Shown: positions 12,829 through 25,183 of the stretch, one piece after another
Layout of the letters: the number at the start of each line of letters is the position of its first letter
How positions within the stretch are numbered: position 1 is the first letter of the stretch
Source of the DNA: Hemibagrus wyckioides
Taxonomy: Eukaryota; Chordata; Actinopteri; Siluriformes; Bagridae
NCBI RefSeq assembly: GCF_019097595.1
Contig: NC_080711.1
Location: 10,245,428 to 10,309,427, forward strand
DNA length: 64,000 nucleotides
Direction: 5' to 3'
Position numbers and translations under genes: made by a program
The notes under the pieces: generated by a model
What the model saw: the letters and a program-made list of their open reading frames with translations, nothing else
The model's database searches: none
Told to the model about the DNA's origin: nothing

Positions 12829-14190
12829 CTTAATAGGCCCACTGCTGAAACGGATCTTCCTGCTGGCTGGAGGATCATCCTCATTTGGCAGTCCCGCAAT
12901 CTCTGTGCAGCTAGATTCCGGTTCATAAGCCTCATCATCATCAGCCTCTTCGTCCTCATCCAGCTGACTCCCACCAGAGTCCTCACCTACACCACTGTAG
13001 GCGCTGATGTCTATCAGGTCAGCTTCTGAATAATCCTCCTTTAGGGTCTCTTCCTCTCCTGCCTCATCCTTCAGAGCGGAGGTGTCTCCTTGGTTCAGCC
13101 TGCGCTCATCTCTCTGCTCGGCAGCCTCGTGACAGTTTTCAGTCTCCCCATTCTCAAGGGAAGCGTGAACCTCTGCGTGCACCAATCTGCTCCCCGCTTC
13201 CTGGCTAGCTGCATCCTGCTCCCCAGGTTCGGACTCCTCTGTATTAGTTCCAGCAGAATCTTGGTGTTCTTTTGACTGCTTTGCATTTGGCTCTGCAGAC
13301 AAAAGAGATGTTTCATCTGCTGATTGCTTGTTGCTTGTTGCGTTAGCTTGGGATCCTGTTCTCCTTGGACTTCTAGGGGCTGCTTCTTGATCCTTACCCA
13401 GCAATTCATTTTCTTGGCTTCCTGCTTGAGGGAATGTTCGCACCTTTTTTGGGATGACTTTGGGGCGTGAGGGCAGAAGTGAGGTTGAAGGTGGCCGATG
13501 GAGATTGTTCCGCAATTCTGCCTTCTCAAACACAGCACTCAGCTGGCTGACAGTGGGTGACACTGCCTCAGCAGGCCCACCTTCTGTGTCCAGTCTGTCC
13601 AGGGCTTCTGTGCTGCCATTGAATCGTACGACCACGTCCAGACGGCTGTCCTGGAAGCCTGAGGCACGCTCCTTCTTCAGAAGGATGCGGTTGGTAGCAG
13701 CCTGCTTCTCCTGCAGGGTGCGCTGCTCAAAAATCTTACGTGTCTCCTGCAGCTTAGAGAAGCCAGATGAAGGTCCACGGGTACTGCCATCAGGCTTCCC
13801 ATCAAAGCGACTCACGCGTTCAGAAACGGTTCCTCCTAGCTTGAGAAGGGCGCTGTGGTCTACATTCTCGTTAAGACTGCTGGCTCTTGGCAAGGAGAGG
13901 CGCACTGCCTGGTCTTTCATCTTTGACGGATCTTCTTCCTCCCCAGGGGAGCCCATCTGCATGAACATGTTCTTAATGCGATGGACATTGGAGCCGTACC
14001 TGCGACCCCGTCCGGTAGGTCGTGGTTTTCCCTCTTTGCCATCCTCACCGTTTGCAGCATCAGGGTCTTTGACTGGTTTAAGTGACTGAATTCCTGCCTC
14101 GTATGCATTCCTGTGTGGCGACGCGCTCCGAGCTACGAGCGTGGTGCTTGTTGTGCCGCTGGCTGCAGATGGGGGTTCAGTCTTCATCAT
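12829..14190 (-). CDS. ppp1r9b: Spinophilin/neurabin-2, first coding exon
   Basis: This is a 454-codon exon opening with MMKTEP, the conserved spinophilin start. Spinophilin scaffolds protein phosphatase 1 on F-actin, chiefly in dendritic spines and at cell junctions. Conserved N-terminal blocks are visible: SASPHRNAYEAGIQ (about residues 24-37), YGSNVHRIKNMFMQMG (about 65-80, actin-binding region), LSLPRASSLNENVDHSALLK (about 98-117) and RLDVVVRFNGSTEALD (about 183-198). After a poorly conserved acidic middle come DYSEADLIDISAYSGVGEDS and the PP1-docking sequence RKIRF (residues 444-448, RVxF type). The exon ends at AAG before GTAAGC, so the frame continues in an exon outside the window. The PDZ and coiled-coil parts are missing only because they lie beyond base 1. 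Neurabin-1 (ppp1r9a) is the alternative, but the start sequence and the col1a1 neighbour favour ppp1r9b. Confidence 0.95.
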
Positions 14191-15625
14191 GGTTAATCAA
14201 ATGGTGGTAAAGAATAGTTGAAACGGCATAGCCTCCTCCCTTTTTCCCTGGAGGTGGAACCCCATCAGTGGTAGAAGCATCAGAAAACATGAAGCAGAGA
14301 CAAACCAGGGGCCATTATCAGTATTATGAAACGGGTGAGCGAGACATAGAAGAACTGTTTACAAATATGGTGTTTATTAAATATATAATAAATAAGTGAC
14401 CAATATGATGTGCCACTTGCAAATTTTATTTACAAACAGTCATATGGAAAGATATAAATGCTAAGGGCAGAGGTTATTTGGATGGGGTCAAGAATTCTAA
14501 AGAGATTCAGCTTGGAACCTTTTCTAGTAGAAAATCCTCTGCTGTACGGTTCTACCTAAAACCCTTACAGGTTTTATATTAGCATACATAACATAACCAA
14601 AAAACCTTTGGCATATTAGATCAAGCTGATTTCCCCCCTTAAACTGTAAGTCTAGGGGCGGGGTTAGTATGCATACATTTTCTGTTGCTTTCATTTGCGT
14701 GAAATCAAAGAAAATTTCAACCACATCCTCTTGTGTAGTTTCATTTGTATGATCAGGCTGAAGAAAGCACACACTTTTGGAATCTGCTATTAACCTGCTT
14801 TATTACTGAGTATGACAGGCTATAGCATAGGCCTAGATTTTATGTACATTTATATCCTTGTTTCAAGGAGGCTTTTCATAGGTAGTTATGCCAGATACAT
14901 ACATTATTTGTATAGACGATGTATTTATTACACCAATTGGGACCTAGAACTGCATTAAAACCAGAAGGTGCTCGTGCAATACAACACGGGTCCTGTTGTA
15001 AAGGTGTGATCTTGATTAAAAATTTTTAGTAGGCTTTATTCCTAGGGCAATAAAATATAAATCCGTATGCGGTCCTATAGCCTGCTATATCCTGGCATGG
15101 TGCAGTAGGCTTTGTTATAAAACCCTGCCTGTGATTGATGCCACTAATTTGATCTAAGCAAGGTAGGCTTCAGTTCTCCAAATCACGGCATTCTAGCCGG
15201 TTCTTATATGGTGCTAAAATCGCATGGTTGGTGCAATAACTACAGCCTAGCATAATAGTAAGCGATTAATTTGCGGTGTGTCAGCGAGCAGCAGGCTGTC
15301 AAAACACGACAGTAGGACCCTGCGGAACGGCGAGGCCCCCGTTCACTGCCCAATACACAGGCTACATCCCAAACCGCAGTACTACCGCACTGAACCGCAT
15401 GTCCAAATAATACGGCAAAAAACAGCAATATGCCAAAACCAAACGCTGTGCATGAGCTGACACGCGATTTAGTGCATTAGTCCACGGTTCGGCATGTAGC
15501 CTTTGTCTCGCTTACGTCGCTTCCTGCATCTTCTGTCGCCCAAAAATAACGGTTCTCTTTTTTCAATCAAAGCCACAAACGAGGACAAAAAACGCAATCG
15601 CAACGCCGTCACTACACGGACTCAC
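14191..15625 (-). other. ppp1r9b: Inferred 5'UTR intron of ppp1r9b
   Basis: On the minus strand a good donor (ACAAG before GTGAGT, exon end at 15626) leaves the GC-rich promoter block. A plausible acceptor (CCACCTCCAG, exon restart at 14247) lies 57 nt before the ATG. This suggests a noncoding first exon joined to the coding exon. The intervening sequence is AT-rich with no gene. The splice pair is inferred from sequence only. Confidence 0.45.
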
Positions 15626-15830
15626 CTTGTATTTCGTGTTCATCAAAGGTCCAGTGCGTTAAAGTCCGTCCGCTGGCGAGTCCATTGTGTCCGCGAGCCG
15701 TTTTCAGACTGTCGGTTTCCCCGCGAGCGAACAGCAGTGACGCGGCCGTGCTGTCTCTCCCCGGCTCGCGCTCACAGCTCAGCTCGCAGCCCCGCCCCTC
15801 CTCTCGCGCATGGCATCACTGCTTCCATCA
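15480..15830 (-). promoter_or_regulatory. ppp1r9b: GC-rich promoter and noncoding first exon of ppp1r9b
   Basis: This is the most CpG-dense block near the gene, in otherwise AT-rich DNA. It holds a CCCCGCCCC GC box near 15790, a TGACGCGG half-site of CRE type near 15738 and many CGCG dinucleotides. It ends on the minus strand in a clean splice donor at 15625. It lies about 1.4 kb upstream of the ppp1r9b start codon. No TATA box is evident, which fits a CpG-type promoter. Confidence 0.6.
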
Positions 15831-15905
15831 CATTTTCCTCCTGTGGGCTTCAGGAACACGCAGCCGTGCAGCTTAGCTGTGCACAACATGTGAAAACTGC
15901 ATATG

Positions 15906-16131
15906 CAGGTCCGTGCAAAAGTTTGCATCCCCATGGTTTGCGGCTGGAAAATATGTTACTATATTGTAATTTATTTAAAAGAAGTTGCAACGATCCAGAT
16001 TATAAAGCAGAGAGCAGAAGAAAAAATGCTTGGACATATCAACTATTAGATGCTAGATTATAAAAGCTGGCCAAGAGGAGGTTAAAGATGGTTATAAAGC
16101 CAAAGCATAGGTATGCAAATGATTTTTAACA
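15906..16131. mobile_element. MITE-like element with imperfect terminal repeats
   Basis: The left edge (GTGCAAAAGTTTGCATCCCC) and the right edge read on the other strand (GTTAAAAATCATTTGCATAC) are imperfect inverted repeats about 225 bp apart, with no coding capacity between. The left edge resembles the termini of the full Tc1 at 23543. This could be a deleted Tc1-type element; the edges are approximate. Confidence 0.4.
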
Positions 16132-16163
16132 AATTTTAAATGAATAATTACCAATTTTAATAT

Positions 16164-16300
16164 ATTCATTCATTCATTCATTCATCTTCAGTAACTACTT
16201 TATCCTAGTCAAGGTCATAGTGGTTCATAATCGATCCAAGGAACATTGGGTGTGAGGTAAGAATACACCCTGAGAATAGGAAGCCAGTCAATCAGGGTAC

Positions 16301-16331
<31 letters not shown>

Positions 16332-16500
16332 CTAAATAGCAACTTATTTTAGCTAGTCTTCCTACCAGCATGTTTGTGGACAGTGGAAGGAAACCAGAGA
16401 ACCCAAATGAAACCCACACAGACATCCACAAAGAGTAACCAGAACTCAGGATCAAGCAGGGGACCATAGAGATCTCAAATAGCAATGCTACTCTCTGCAC
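16164..16500 (-). repeat. Teleost retroposon-like repeat with (ATTC)n edge
   Basis: An ATTC run (ATTCATTCATTCATTCATCT) leads into a block with CAGTAACTACTTTATCCTAG, then a CA microsatellite (16300-16328), then AGGAAACCAGAGAACCCAAA and GATCAAGCAGGGGACC. I recognise this layout as an abundant fish family; a second copy lies inverted at 46490-46690. Similar T-rich sequence on both flanks (about TTTTAATA) may be a short target duplication. With the ATTC run as its 3' tail the copy would be on the minus strand. Confidence 0.6.
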
Positions 16501-16867
16501 ATTTTTAATAATAAAAAAAAAATGTTTTTCTTTATCTATACTATATTATACTATAGTATTGACAGGCAAAGGCCCTAAAGCAGATCTTTCAGAAATCCTG
16601 AGTTGCCTTTTTACTGCTATAATTTATGCAAGACACTGGCTTTAGTGAACTTGCATAATATACAGTATGTGTTCAGAGATACGTCTATCTGCTCATCAGC
16701 TTTTCATGAATACACAAGAGAAGTCCAAAATTAGATCCAAAACACACTTCCAGTTTGGTAGAAACAAACATTTGCACTGTGGTTTGTTCATTCTTTTTAG
16801 GATTACATTATCTATGTGACACTCAGCAGTGAATGAGCAGTGCAGCAACATTTAAAATAAGATCAAC

Positions 16868-16869
<2 letters not shown>

Positions 16870-16908
<39 letters not shown>
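16870..16908. repeat. (GA)n microsatellite
   Basis: About 19 GA units without interruption. Confidence 0.95.
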
Positions 16909-16911
<3 letters not shown>

Positions 16912-17748
16912 GCAAAATCTAACTGGAAAATCTTAGTATTAAACATGACTGGCATGTGCTATTTGACCATAAAATTACTAACAATAATATTGAATGATGT
17001 TGTAAGAGAAAGGGAGCGTCACAAGGATTGGGGCCTTTAACAATTTGCTTGATTTTGCTGATAAATATGTAGTCACTTCTCTGCCTTTTTCTATTGTGAA
17101 TTAACAACAGGAAAACGTCATTTTAAAGTTCTTTCTCTTTTTTTTAAATAATAAAGATATTTTTATGAACTGCAATTTGAATCAATTTACAGTTTATTAA
17201 AGAACAAGTGATAAGTGACGTTAATAACCTTTATCACTAAAATACACAGCAAATTTTATCCTTCAGTTCGTGATCTTTAATGTCAGGAGTGAATTAATCA
17301 GACAAGATGAATGAAAACCCTGCAGCAGTCCACACTACACCACTGTAGGAGACACACTGACCCATTTTGTCATGACGTGCATCTTCTCTGGAAAGCGCAT
17401 TGAGAAGAGCGACACCACGTGACGGACCGGGGATATGACACCTGGAGTCTCGTGGAACGTCACTGCTTCAAGACCAACCCCCTGACCAGTTACATATTGC
17501 ATTGAACTGATACTTTTTATTATAATTTCATAGGCTACTTTAGCAAAACTGGGAAACAATGAAGTCCTACACACAGCATGCACGCACAGTGAAGCATCTG
17601 TGGGAATTTCTAATGTGTGTAGGGGTAAGAATTCACTGTGATCTAGTTCCCAGCATTTTGGTGTCTGGGGATGAGATAGATAAAATGTCCTGAGTCAGAG
17701 TAGAACCAAAAAGATTAGATAAAGTGCTCAAGAAATTGTGAATATTCA

Positions 17749-17883
17749 TCCATCCATCCATTTTCCTATACCCGCTTTATTCCAAATTAGGGCCACGGGG
17801 ATCTGCTGGAGCCTATCCCAGCACACATTGGGCGAAAGGCAGGGGTACACCCCGGACAGGTCGCCAGTCCACCATAGGGCCAC
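17749..17883 (-). mobile_element. Short retroposon with a perfect 15-bp target duplication
   Basis: A 135-bp insert is flanked by the identical 15-mer AATTGTGAATATTCA at 17734-17748 and 17884-17898. That is the footprint of target-primed retrotransposition. Read on the minus strand the insert ends in a (TGGA)n tail, and it carries GGACTGGCGACCTGTCCGGG and GGGATAGGCTCCAGC-type sequence common in fish genomes. It is too short to code, so it is either a 5'-truncated LINE 3' end or a SINE. Confidence 0.85.
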
Positions 17884-18125
17884 AATTGTGAATATTCAAT
17901 ATCTTTAAATAAATGGTCAGAAAGAAATGTCATGCTCTACTTAAATCACCACATGCTACCATGCAAGGAAAAAGGAGCTAAAAAATGAAAGAAAGGTAAC
18001 ATTACGAATAACATTCAAAAAGAAAGCTCTCTGTGTATATTCCTAGAAGGTGCTGATGTATAAATGCAGGTGGCTCATGCAGAAGCAGCTTAAATCTGCT
18101 GCACTCCCCACCTCTCACAGATACA

Positions 18126-18139
18126 GTTTCCATAGCAAC
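18126..18139. promoter_or_regulatory. RFX X-box-like motif
   Basis: GTTTCCATAGCAAC fits the RFX X-box pattern (GTNRCC, short spacer, RGYAAC) at all but one position. A second partial inverted motif (CACCATGGTGACC) lies about 20 bp further on. No gene start is evident beside it, so function is unproven. Confidence 0.35.
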
Positions 18140-18422
18140 CCCTCCTCCTCATTGCCACCATGGTGACCCGGATTTTTCACATGCATGGATTCAACCTGCG
18201 CTGGTAACAGGCCTTCAGATGCGGATGTAGGCTTGGGTTGAAAGGTTGCTATACCTTAAGGGACAAGTGGGTGGGTGCTTAGGTGGGAATAAAACAGGAC
18301 AAATTTTGTAAACACTTAACCACATTATATCTGTCCAATTTAATGCCCTGATTAATACACAAACTGACTCTACCTGTATGCATAAGATATACAGTTTATC
18401 ACTATAGGCACATTTCAGTGGG

Positions 18423-18436
18423 CACACACACACACG

Positions 18437-18467
<31 letters not shown>

Positions 18468-18468
18468 C
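18423..18468. repeat. (AC)n microsatellite
   Basis: AC repeat of about 23 units with a few interruptions (ACGC, ACAT). Confidence 0.95.
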
Positions 18469-18771
18469 TTACTATATAATAATTCAAATTTTGCAGTGAT
18501 GTACATCTTATATGTTTATCTGTAATTTGAACAACATTTTATCTTGACCAATCTGAAATTCCTTTATTAGATCTCTTAGCACTGCAGATTCAGAATTTGA
18601 ATGCCTGTTTTTAATATTTTTTGATATCTTGATTTCAGGTTTTTAAGATTTTATTTGTCACATATACATTTATGCACAGTATATAATGCAGTAAAATGAA
18701 ATCCTGGCTTACTTTACATTGGACAGTGCATTAAAAAAAAGGAAAAACAAATAGTAGAAAAGACTAAGGAC

Positions 18772-18892
<121 letters not shown>

Positions 18893-19105
18893 ATCACTAA
18901 ACACTTTATTATGATACTCATGCATGCAGTTATTTAATCAGCCAGTAATTTGATGTAATCAGATTTAATGCCTCTTTCTTTGAAAATGCATGTGTGTTTT
19001 CTTTTGAGTTGCTATTAAACATCCTTCATGAGATTGCATTCTCAGTTTCTTTGTGTCTTTAGGTTTTGCATGATGGAAAAACACGGTGAAGATAGATTCA
19101 GATGA

Positions 19106-19279
19106 AGGAACATCAGAAGAACACAGAATATCAGAGAACTTGACATTGCTGACACCCAACAGCACCAACTACAGCAGAAGATGATACTGGAACAAGAACA
19201 GCAAAGTCTCCAACGATTAACTGTCACTATCAGAAGAATCTCACAGCAAATGAAGGCTCCTTTTTCAGCATCTTCCTAG
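19106..19279 (+). other. Open glutamine-rich coiled-coil-like frame, unknown
   Basis: One frame stays open for 57 codons and then stops at 19277-19279. It encodes LDIADTQQHQLQQKMILEQE followed by QQSLQRLTVTIRRISQQMKA, with the heptad-like spacing and Q/E richness of a coiled coil. A pyrimidine-rich acceptor-like site (TTTGTGTCTTTAG) lies at about 19050-19062. No start codon is in frame. It could be the tail of a transposon accessory protein (Myb/SANT-like proteins often end this way) or an exon of an unseen gene. Confidence 0.3.
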
Positions 19280-19336
19280 GAGGGGGAGCCAGAATTCCTG
19301 AACGATGTGAAGCCTAAACGATGTGAACATTTCATA

Positions 19337-19851
19337 CTACATGTTACTTGGATTTTTATTTCTAACTGATAATTGAAAAAACACTTCTTTTGTGCTCTGA
19401 TGCTGGTGAGGAACAATAGAGAATTGACTGCTATAGGGGCTGAAAGGGATATTGGTATAGATTGGTATTTGGCCTGAAGATCTTTGTAGTATCATGCAAG
19501 CCACCACTACATGGGCAAGACTGGGATGGCTGATCACTTGTCCTGAATGAACACTTCCCATTTTGCTACTACTTGGAGATCAGTAAGGAGATTAAGTTTC
19601 AAGGATATAGGAGTTAGAGCTTTTGTCAGTCAGTCACCTCATTACCTGTAAGGGATCTCAATGATTCCTTGATCTCCTGGAGAGAGCTGACAGGCTGGTT
19701 CACTTGATGCTATACACCTGCATTCTGTACATTCTCTGTCAAGGAGACAGAGATGATGAAGGATTACATCCAGTAAGTAAGCACTAGGGAACGGTTTCTT
19801 CAAAACATTCATATCACCAGCCTCAGCAGGGTTGTGGAGAAAAGAGATCAT
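19337..19851 (-). pseudogene. Possible PIF/Harbinger transposase remains
   Basis: On the minus strand, near 19490-19535, one frame reads PSLAHVVVACMILQRS. This resembles the SP..A..IV.AC..LHN segment near the C-terminus of Harbinger transposases. A further broken frame lies at 19642-19851. Convergence with the coiled-coil frame at 19106-19279 matches the two-gene layout of that superfamily. The resemblance is short, so this is a hypothesis. Confidence 0.25.
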
Positions 19852-20016
19852 AAAATCTGCCTCGGAATCAGAGTCACTGTCAAGTACCTAAACTCCTTGC
19901 CATCGCTGCCGGATGGAGCATTTGGTGAAGCAGAAGCACATACAATTTTACTAGTATCCAGGCAGGAAATGAAAGGAAGATGGCTTTATACACAATCGTG
20001 GCATACTGTAAACTTA

Positions 20017-21552
<1,536 letters not shown>

Positions 21553-22301
21553 TAAATACAATTTCTGTCTTCCAGACCTTTGCCAACAAAGTCCTTATAG
21601 CGTTATACTCCGTCATTTCATTGTAGTCTACAACGATTCTCCTTTGGACTGAATATATCTTTTCCATCAGGAACATCTCCCTTCCAGGTTGTCCTCAGTA
21701 ACCCACCTCTTCACTTCCCTTGCACCCAAGCCAAAGAGGACAAATGGTTTCAGTGTGGTGAAAAGAGCTGGATTCCAGACCTCCCTGGAGTTTAATTTCA
21801 CATGTGCTTCTGTTTTTGTTTTTGTTTTGTTTACTCTGCCCCATTCTGTGTCCATTGTTTCTTGTCTTGTAAACCCATTATTAACTTCACCTGTGTCTGG
21901 TTAGGGTCTATTACGTGGTGCATTTTTCCTGCAATTTTGATTCTAGTCATCTCATTTGCAGTTGTGGAAGCAGCTGGTGAAGCACATGTGAGAACAAATA
22001 TTGTAATTTGAAAATAATTAACCATCCACCCTGATTTTCACAGATTTTCTTTGCTAATGGATGATAAACCTTGTGAAATGGACATGTATTTTGTTTTATA
22101 AAATAAACTAAATCTATTAGAATTTTTATACAGTTAAAATCAGCATTGACCTGCTTTTTCCATTCAAAAAAACTGCTAGACATTCCCACCATCAAAATAA
22201 TATTAAAATAATATGTTTAAAAACTGACACACCTAAAAGCCTGAAAACAAGTATTTATAGTCATGTTGTCATCATTTAATCAAAGTTGGCTATGTAAAAT
22301 C

Positions 22302-22302
22302 C

Positions 22303-22333
<31 letters not shown>
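22302..22333. repeat. (TA)n simple repeat
   Basis: TA run of about 16 units directly abutting the 5' end of the short Tc1 derivative; TATATA also follows its 3' end. Confidence 0.9.
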
Positions 22334-22336
<3 letters not shown>

Positions 22337-22885
22337 TACTAGTCAAAAGTTTGGACACATCTTCTAATTCCATGGTCTTTCCTGATGTTTATTTCTTTCT
22401 ACATTGTAAAACAATGCTGAAGGCGGTCGAAATCCACAATAATCTCCTTTGAACAGTTGATATTGAGATATGTCTGCTACTGATGCTCTGTAAAGCCTTC
22501 ATAACGGCTCTAATCTGAGGTGCTGTTAATTGGTGATTTCTGAGGCTGGTAACTCTAAATGAACTTCTCCTCGGCAGCAGAGGTCAGTTTTGGTCTTGCT
22601 TTACTGGGATGGTCTTCATGTGAGCCAGTTTCATCATGGTGCTTGATGGGTTTTGCAAATGCACTTGACAATACTGTTCTTGCAAGAACTATTCCAGAAC
22701 ATCTGACCTTCGTGTCTTAAAATAACAACTGACTGTTTTTTGTTGTCATTACATATGGATTACTTAAGTCCATGTGTGTTATTTCATAGTATTGAAATCT
22801 CCAGTATTGTTCTAGAATGTAGAAAATAAATCCTTAAACAAAAACACTGAATTAAAAGGTGTGTCTAAACTTTTGACTGGCAGTG
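22334..22885 (-). mobile_element. Internally deleted Tc1 derivative (MITE)
   Basis: A 552-bp element has ends CACTACTAGTCAAAAGTTTG and, inverted, CACTGCCAGTCAAAAGTTTA, both flanked by TA. Inside, on the minus strand, a remnant reads SHEDHPSKARPKLTSAAEEK (about 22560-22640). That matches the DNA-binding N-terminal half of Tc1 transposases, including the GRPR-like basic linker. The catalytic core is gone, so the copy depended on another element for movement. Confidence 0.85.
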
Positions 22886-23029
22886 TATATACCATTCCTG
22901 AACCATTTTTGCATTATGGAGCCCCATACGCAACAAACTGTGATATACTCTGTGATGCACTTATGTAATCTGACACCTTTCTATCAGAACTAGCATAAAC
23001 TTTTTTTTTAGCAAACAGTAACTTGTCTG

Positions 23030-23118
23030 TTGGATTGGACCACACGGGCCAGCCTTTGCTTCCCATGTCCATCAGTGAGTCTTGGCCGCCCATGACCCTG
23101 TCGCCGGTTCAACATTGT
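23030..23118 (-). mobile_element. Tc1 transposase fragment, another family
   Basis: The minus strand stays open for 27 codons reading LNRRQGHGRPRLTDGHGKQR and then LARVVQS. The GRPRL basic patch and following helix belong to the DNA-binding half of a Tc1 transposase distinct from its neighbours. Only this fragment remains. Confidence 0.6.
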
Positions 23119-23542
23119 ACAGTTGTATACCTGTACATTTATGCAATTAGCAGTAGCAGTAGCAAATCTTGCAGCTACAGGTTAACTGTTACATCTTCAC
23201 ATCACACATCAGAACGGGGAAATTGTGATCTCAGTGCCTTGGCATGGTTGTTGTTGCCTGGTGGGCTGGTTTAAGTATTTTGGAAAATATGCACAACAAT
23301 CTCTAGAGGTTACATAGAATGGTGTGGGGGAAAAAAACACCCAGTGAGTAGCAGATCTGCAGGCAGAAATACTTGGTTGGTGAGAGAGATCAAGGGCGAA
23401 CTGCCAGGAAGTCTACAGTAACACAACCGCTCTTTACAACTGTGATGAGCAGAAAAGCAATTCAGAATGCATAACCTTGAGGTGGGTGAGCTACAACAGC
23501 AGGTTCCACACTTGTCAGCCAAGAACAGGAATCTAAGCCAAA

Positions 23543-25183
23543 CAGTGCCGTGCAAAAATATTCCTACACCTTGAACTTTTCCACATTTTGTCACGTTACA
23601 ACCACAAACTGAAAATGTATTATATTGGGTATTTTATGTGATTGACCAACGCAAAGTGGCACACAGTTCTGAAGTGGAAGGAAAATGATAAATGGTTTTC
23701 AAAAATTTTTTTTTACAAATAAATATCTGAAAAGTGTGGCATGCATTTGTATTCAGCCTGTCTGAGTCAATACTTTGTAGAACAACCTTTTGCTGCAATT
23801 ACAGCTGCAAGTCTTTTGGGCTATGTCTCTACCAGCTTTGCACATCTGGAGAGTGAAATTTTTGCCCATTCTTCTTTGCAAAATAGCTCAAGCTCAGTCA
23901 GATTGGATGGAAAGCGTCTGTGAACTGCAATTTTCAATTCTTGCCACAGATTCTCTATTGGATTTAGGTCTGGACTTTGACTGGGCCATTCTAACACATG
24001 AATATGCTTTGATCTAATCCATTCCATTGTAGCTCTGGCTGTATGTTTAAGTGTTGTTGTCCTGCTGGAAGGTGAACCTCTGCCCCAGTCTCAAGTCTTT
24101 TGCAGACTCTAACAGGTTTTCTTCTAAGATTGCCTTGTATTTAGCTCCATCCATCTTCCCCTCAACTCTGACCAGCGTTCCTGTCCGTGCTGAAGAAAAA
24201 CATCCACACAACATGATGCTGCCACCACCATGTTTCATGGTGGGGGTGGTGTGTTCAGGGTGATAGTTCAGTGTTAGTTTTCTGCCACACATAGCATTTT
24301 GCATTAGGCCAAAAAGTTCAATATTGGTCTCATCTGACCAGAGCACCATCTTCCACATGTTTGCTGTGTCTCCCACATGGCTTGTCGCAACCTGCAAAAG
24401 GGACTTATTATGGCTTTCTTTCAACAATGACTTTCTTCTTGCCACTCTTTCATAAAGGCCAGATTTGTAGAGCGCACGACTAATAGTTATCCTGTGGACA
24501 GATTCTCCCACCTGAGCTGTGGATCTCTGCAGATCCTCCAGAGTTACCATGGGCCTCTTGGCTGCTTCTTTGATTAATGCTCTCCTTGTCCGGCCTGTCA
24601 GTTTCCATGGATGGCCATGTCTTGGTAGGTTTGCAGTTGTGCTATACTCTTTCCATTTTCCAATGATGGATTGAACAGCGCTCTGTGAGATGTTCAAAGC
24701 TTGAGATACTTTTTATAACCTAGCCCTGCTTTAAACTTCTCCACAACTTTACCCCTGACCTGTCTGGTGTGTTCCTTGGGCTTCATGATGCTTTTTGTTC
24801 ATTAATGTTCTCTAACAAACCTCTGAGGGCTTCACAAAACAGCTGTATTTATACTGAGATTACACACAGACTCTATTTACTAATTAGGTGACTTCTGAAG
24901 GAAATTGAATCCACTGGCTTTTAGTTAGGGGCATGAGAGTAAAGGGGGCTGAATACAAATGCATGCCACACATTTCAGATATTTATTTGTAAAATACCCC
25001 CCCCCCCCCAAAAAAACAAAACAAAAAAAAACCCCTTTAGAATTTCCCTTGCACTTCAGAATTATGTTCCACTTTGTGTTGGTATATCACAAAAAATCCC
25101 AATAAAATACATTTAGGTTTCTAGTTGTAACGTGACAAAATGTAGATAAGCTCAAGGGGTATGGATACTTTTGCAAGGCACTG
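23543..25183 (-). mobile_element. Full-length Tc1 transposon nested in an older relic
   Basis: A 1,641-bp element begins CAGTGCCGTGCAAAAATATT and ends, read inward, CAGTGCCTTGCAAAAGTATC. The inverted repeats run to about 200 bp on each side. A TA follows the right end (25184-25185); the left TA appears mutated to AA. The transposase is on the minus strand and has only a few disabling changes, so this copy is younger than the Tc1 at 20.0-21.5 kb and the relic it interrupts. Confidence 0.9.
23767..24786 (-). pseudogene. Tc1 (DD34E-type) transposase, near full length
   Basis: The reading starts at MKPKEHTRQVRGKVVEKFKA (24786) and ends STKY-stop at 23767. Four regions are recognisable: the N-terminal helix-turn-helix, RHGHPWKLT, SDETNIELFG with the first catalytic Asp, and FQQDNN with the second. 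The last catalytic residue lies in [20 protein letters not shown] in a second frame. I see a one-base loss near 24712 before LNISQSAVQ, a one-base insertion near 24045 just after QQDNN, and a TAG replacing a codon after LVET near 23818. Each disables the protein. Confidence 0.88.

Noticed and set aside
13454..14089. 211-codon plus-strand open frame
   Set aside because: It is the antisense shadow of the ppp1r9b coding exon, whose minus-strand frame has clear spinophilin blocks.
15503..16063. 186-codon plus-strand open frame
   Set aside because: Runs through the GC-rich promoter and into a MITE-like repeat; arginine- and serine-rich as expected from CpG DNA, with no family resemblance.
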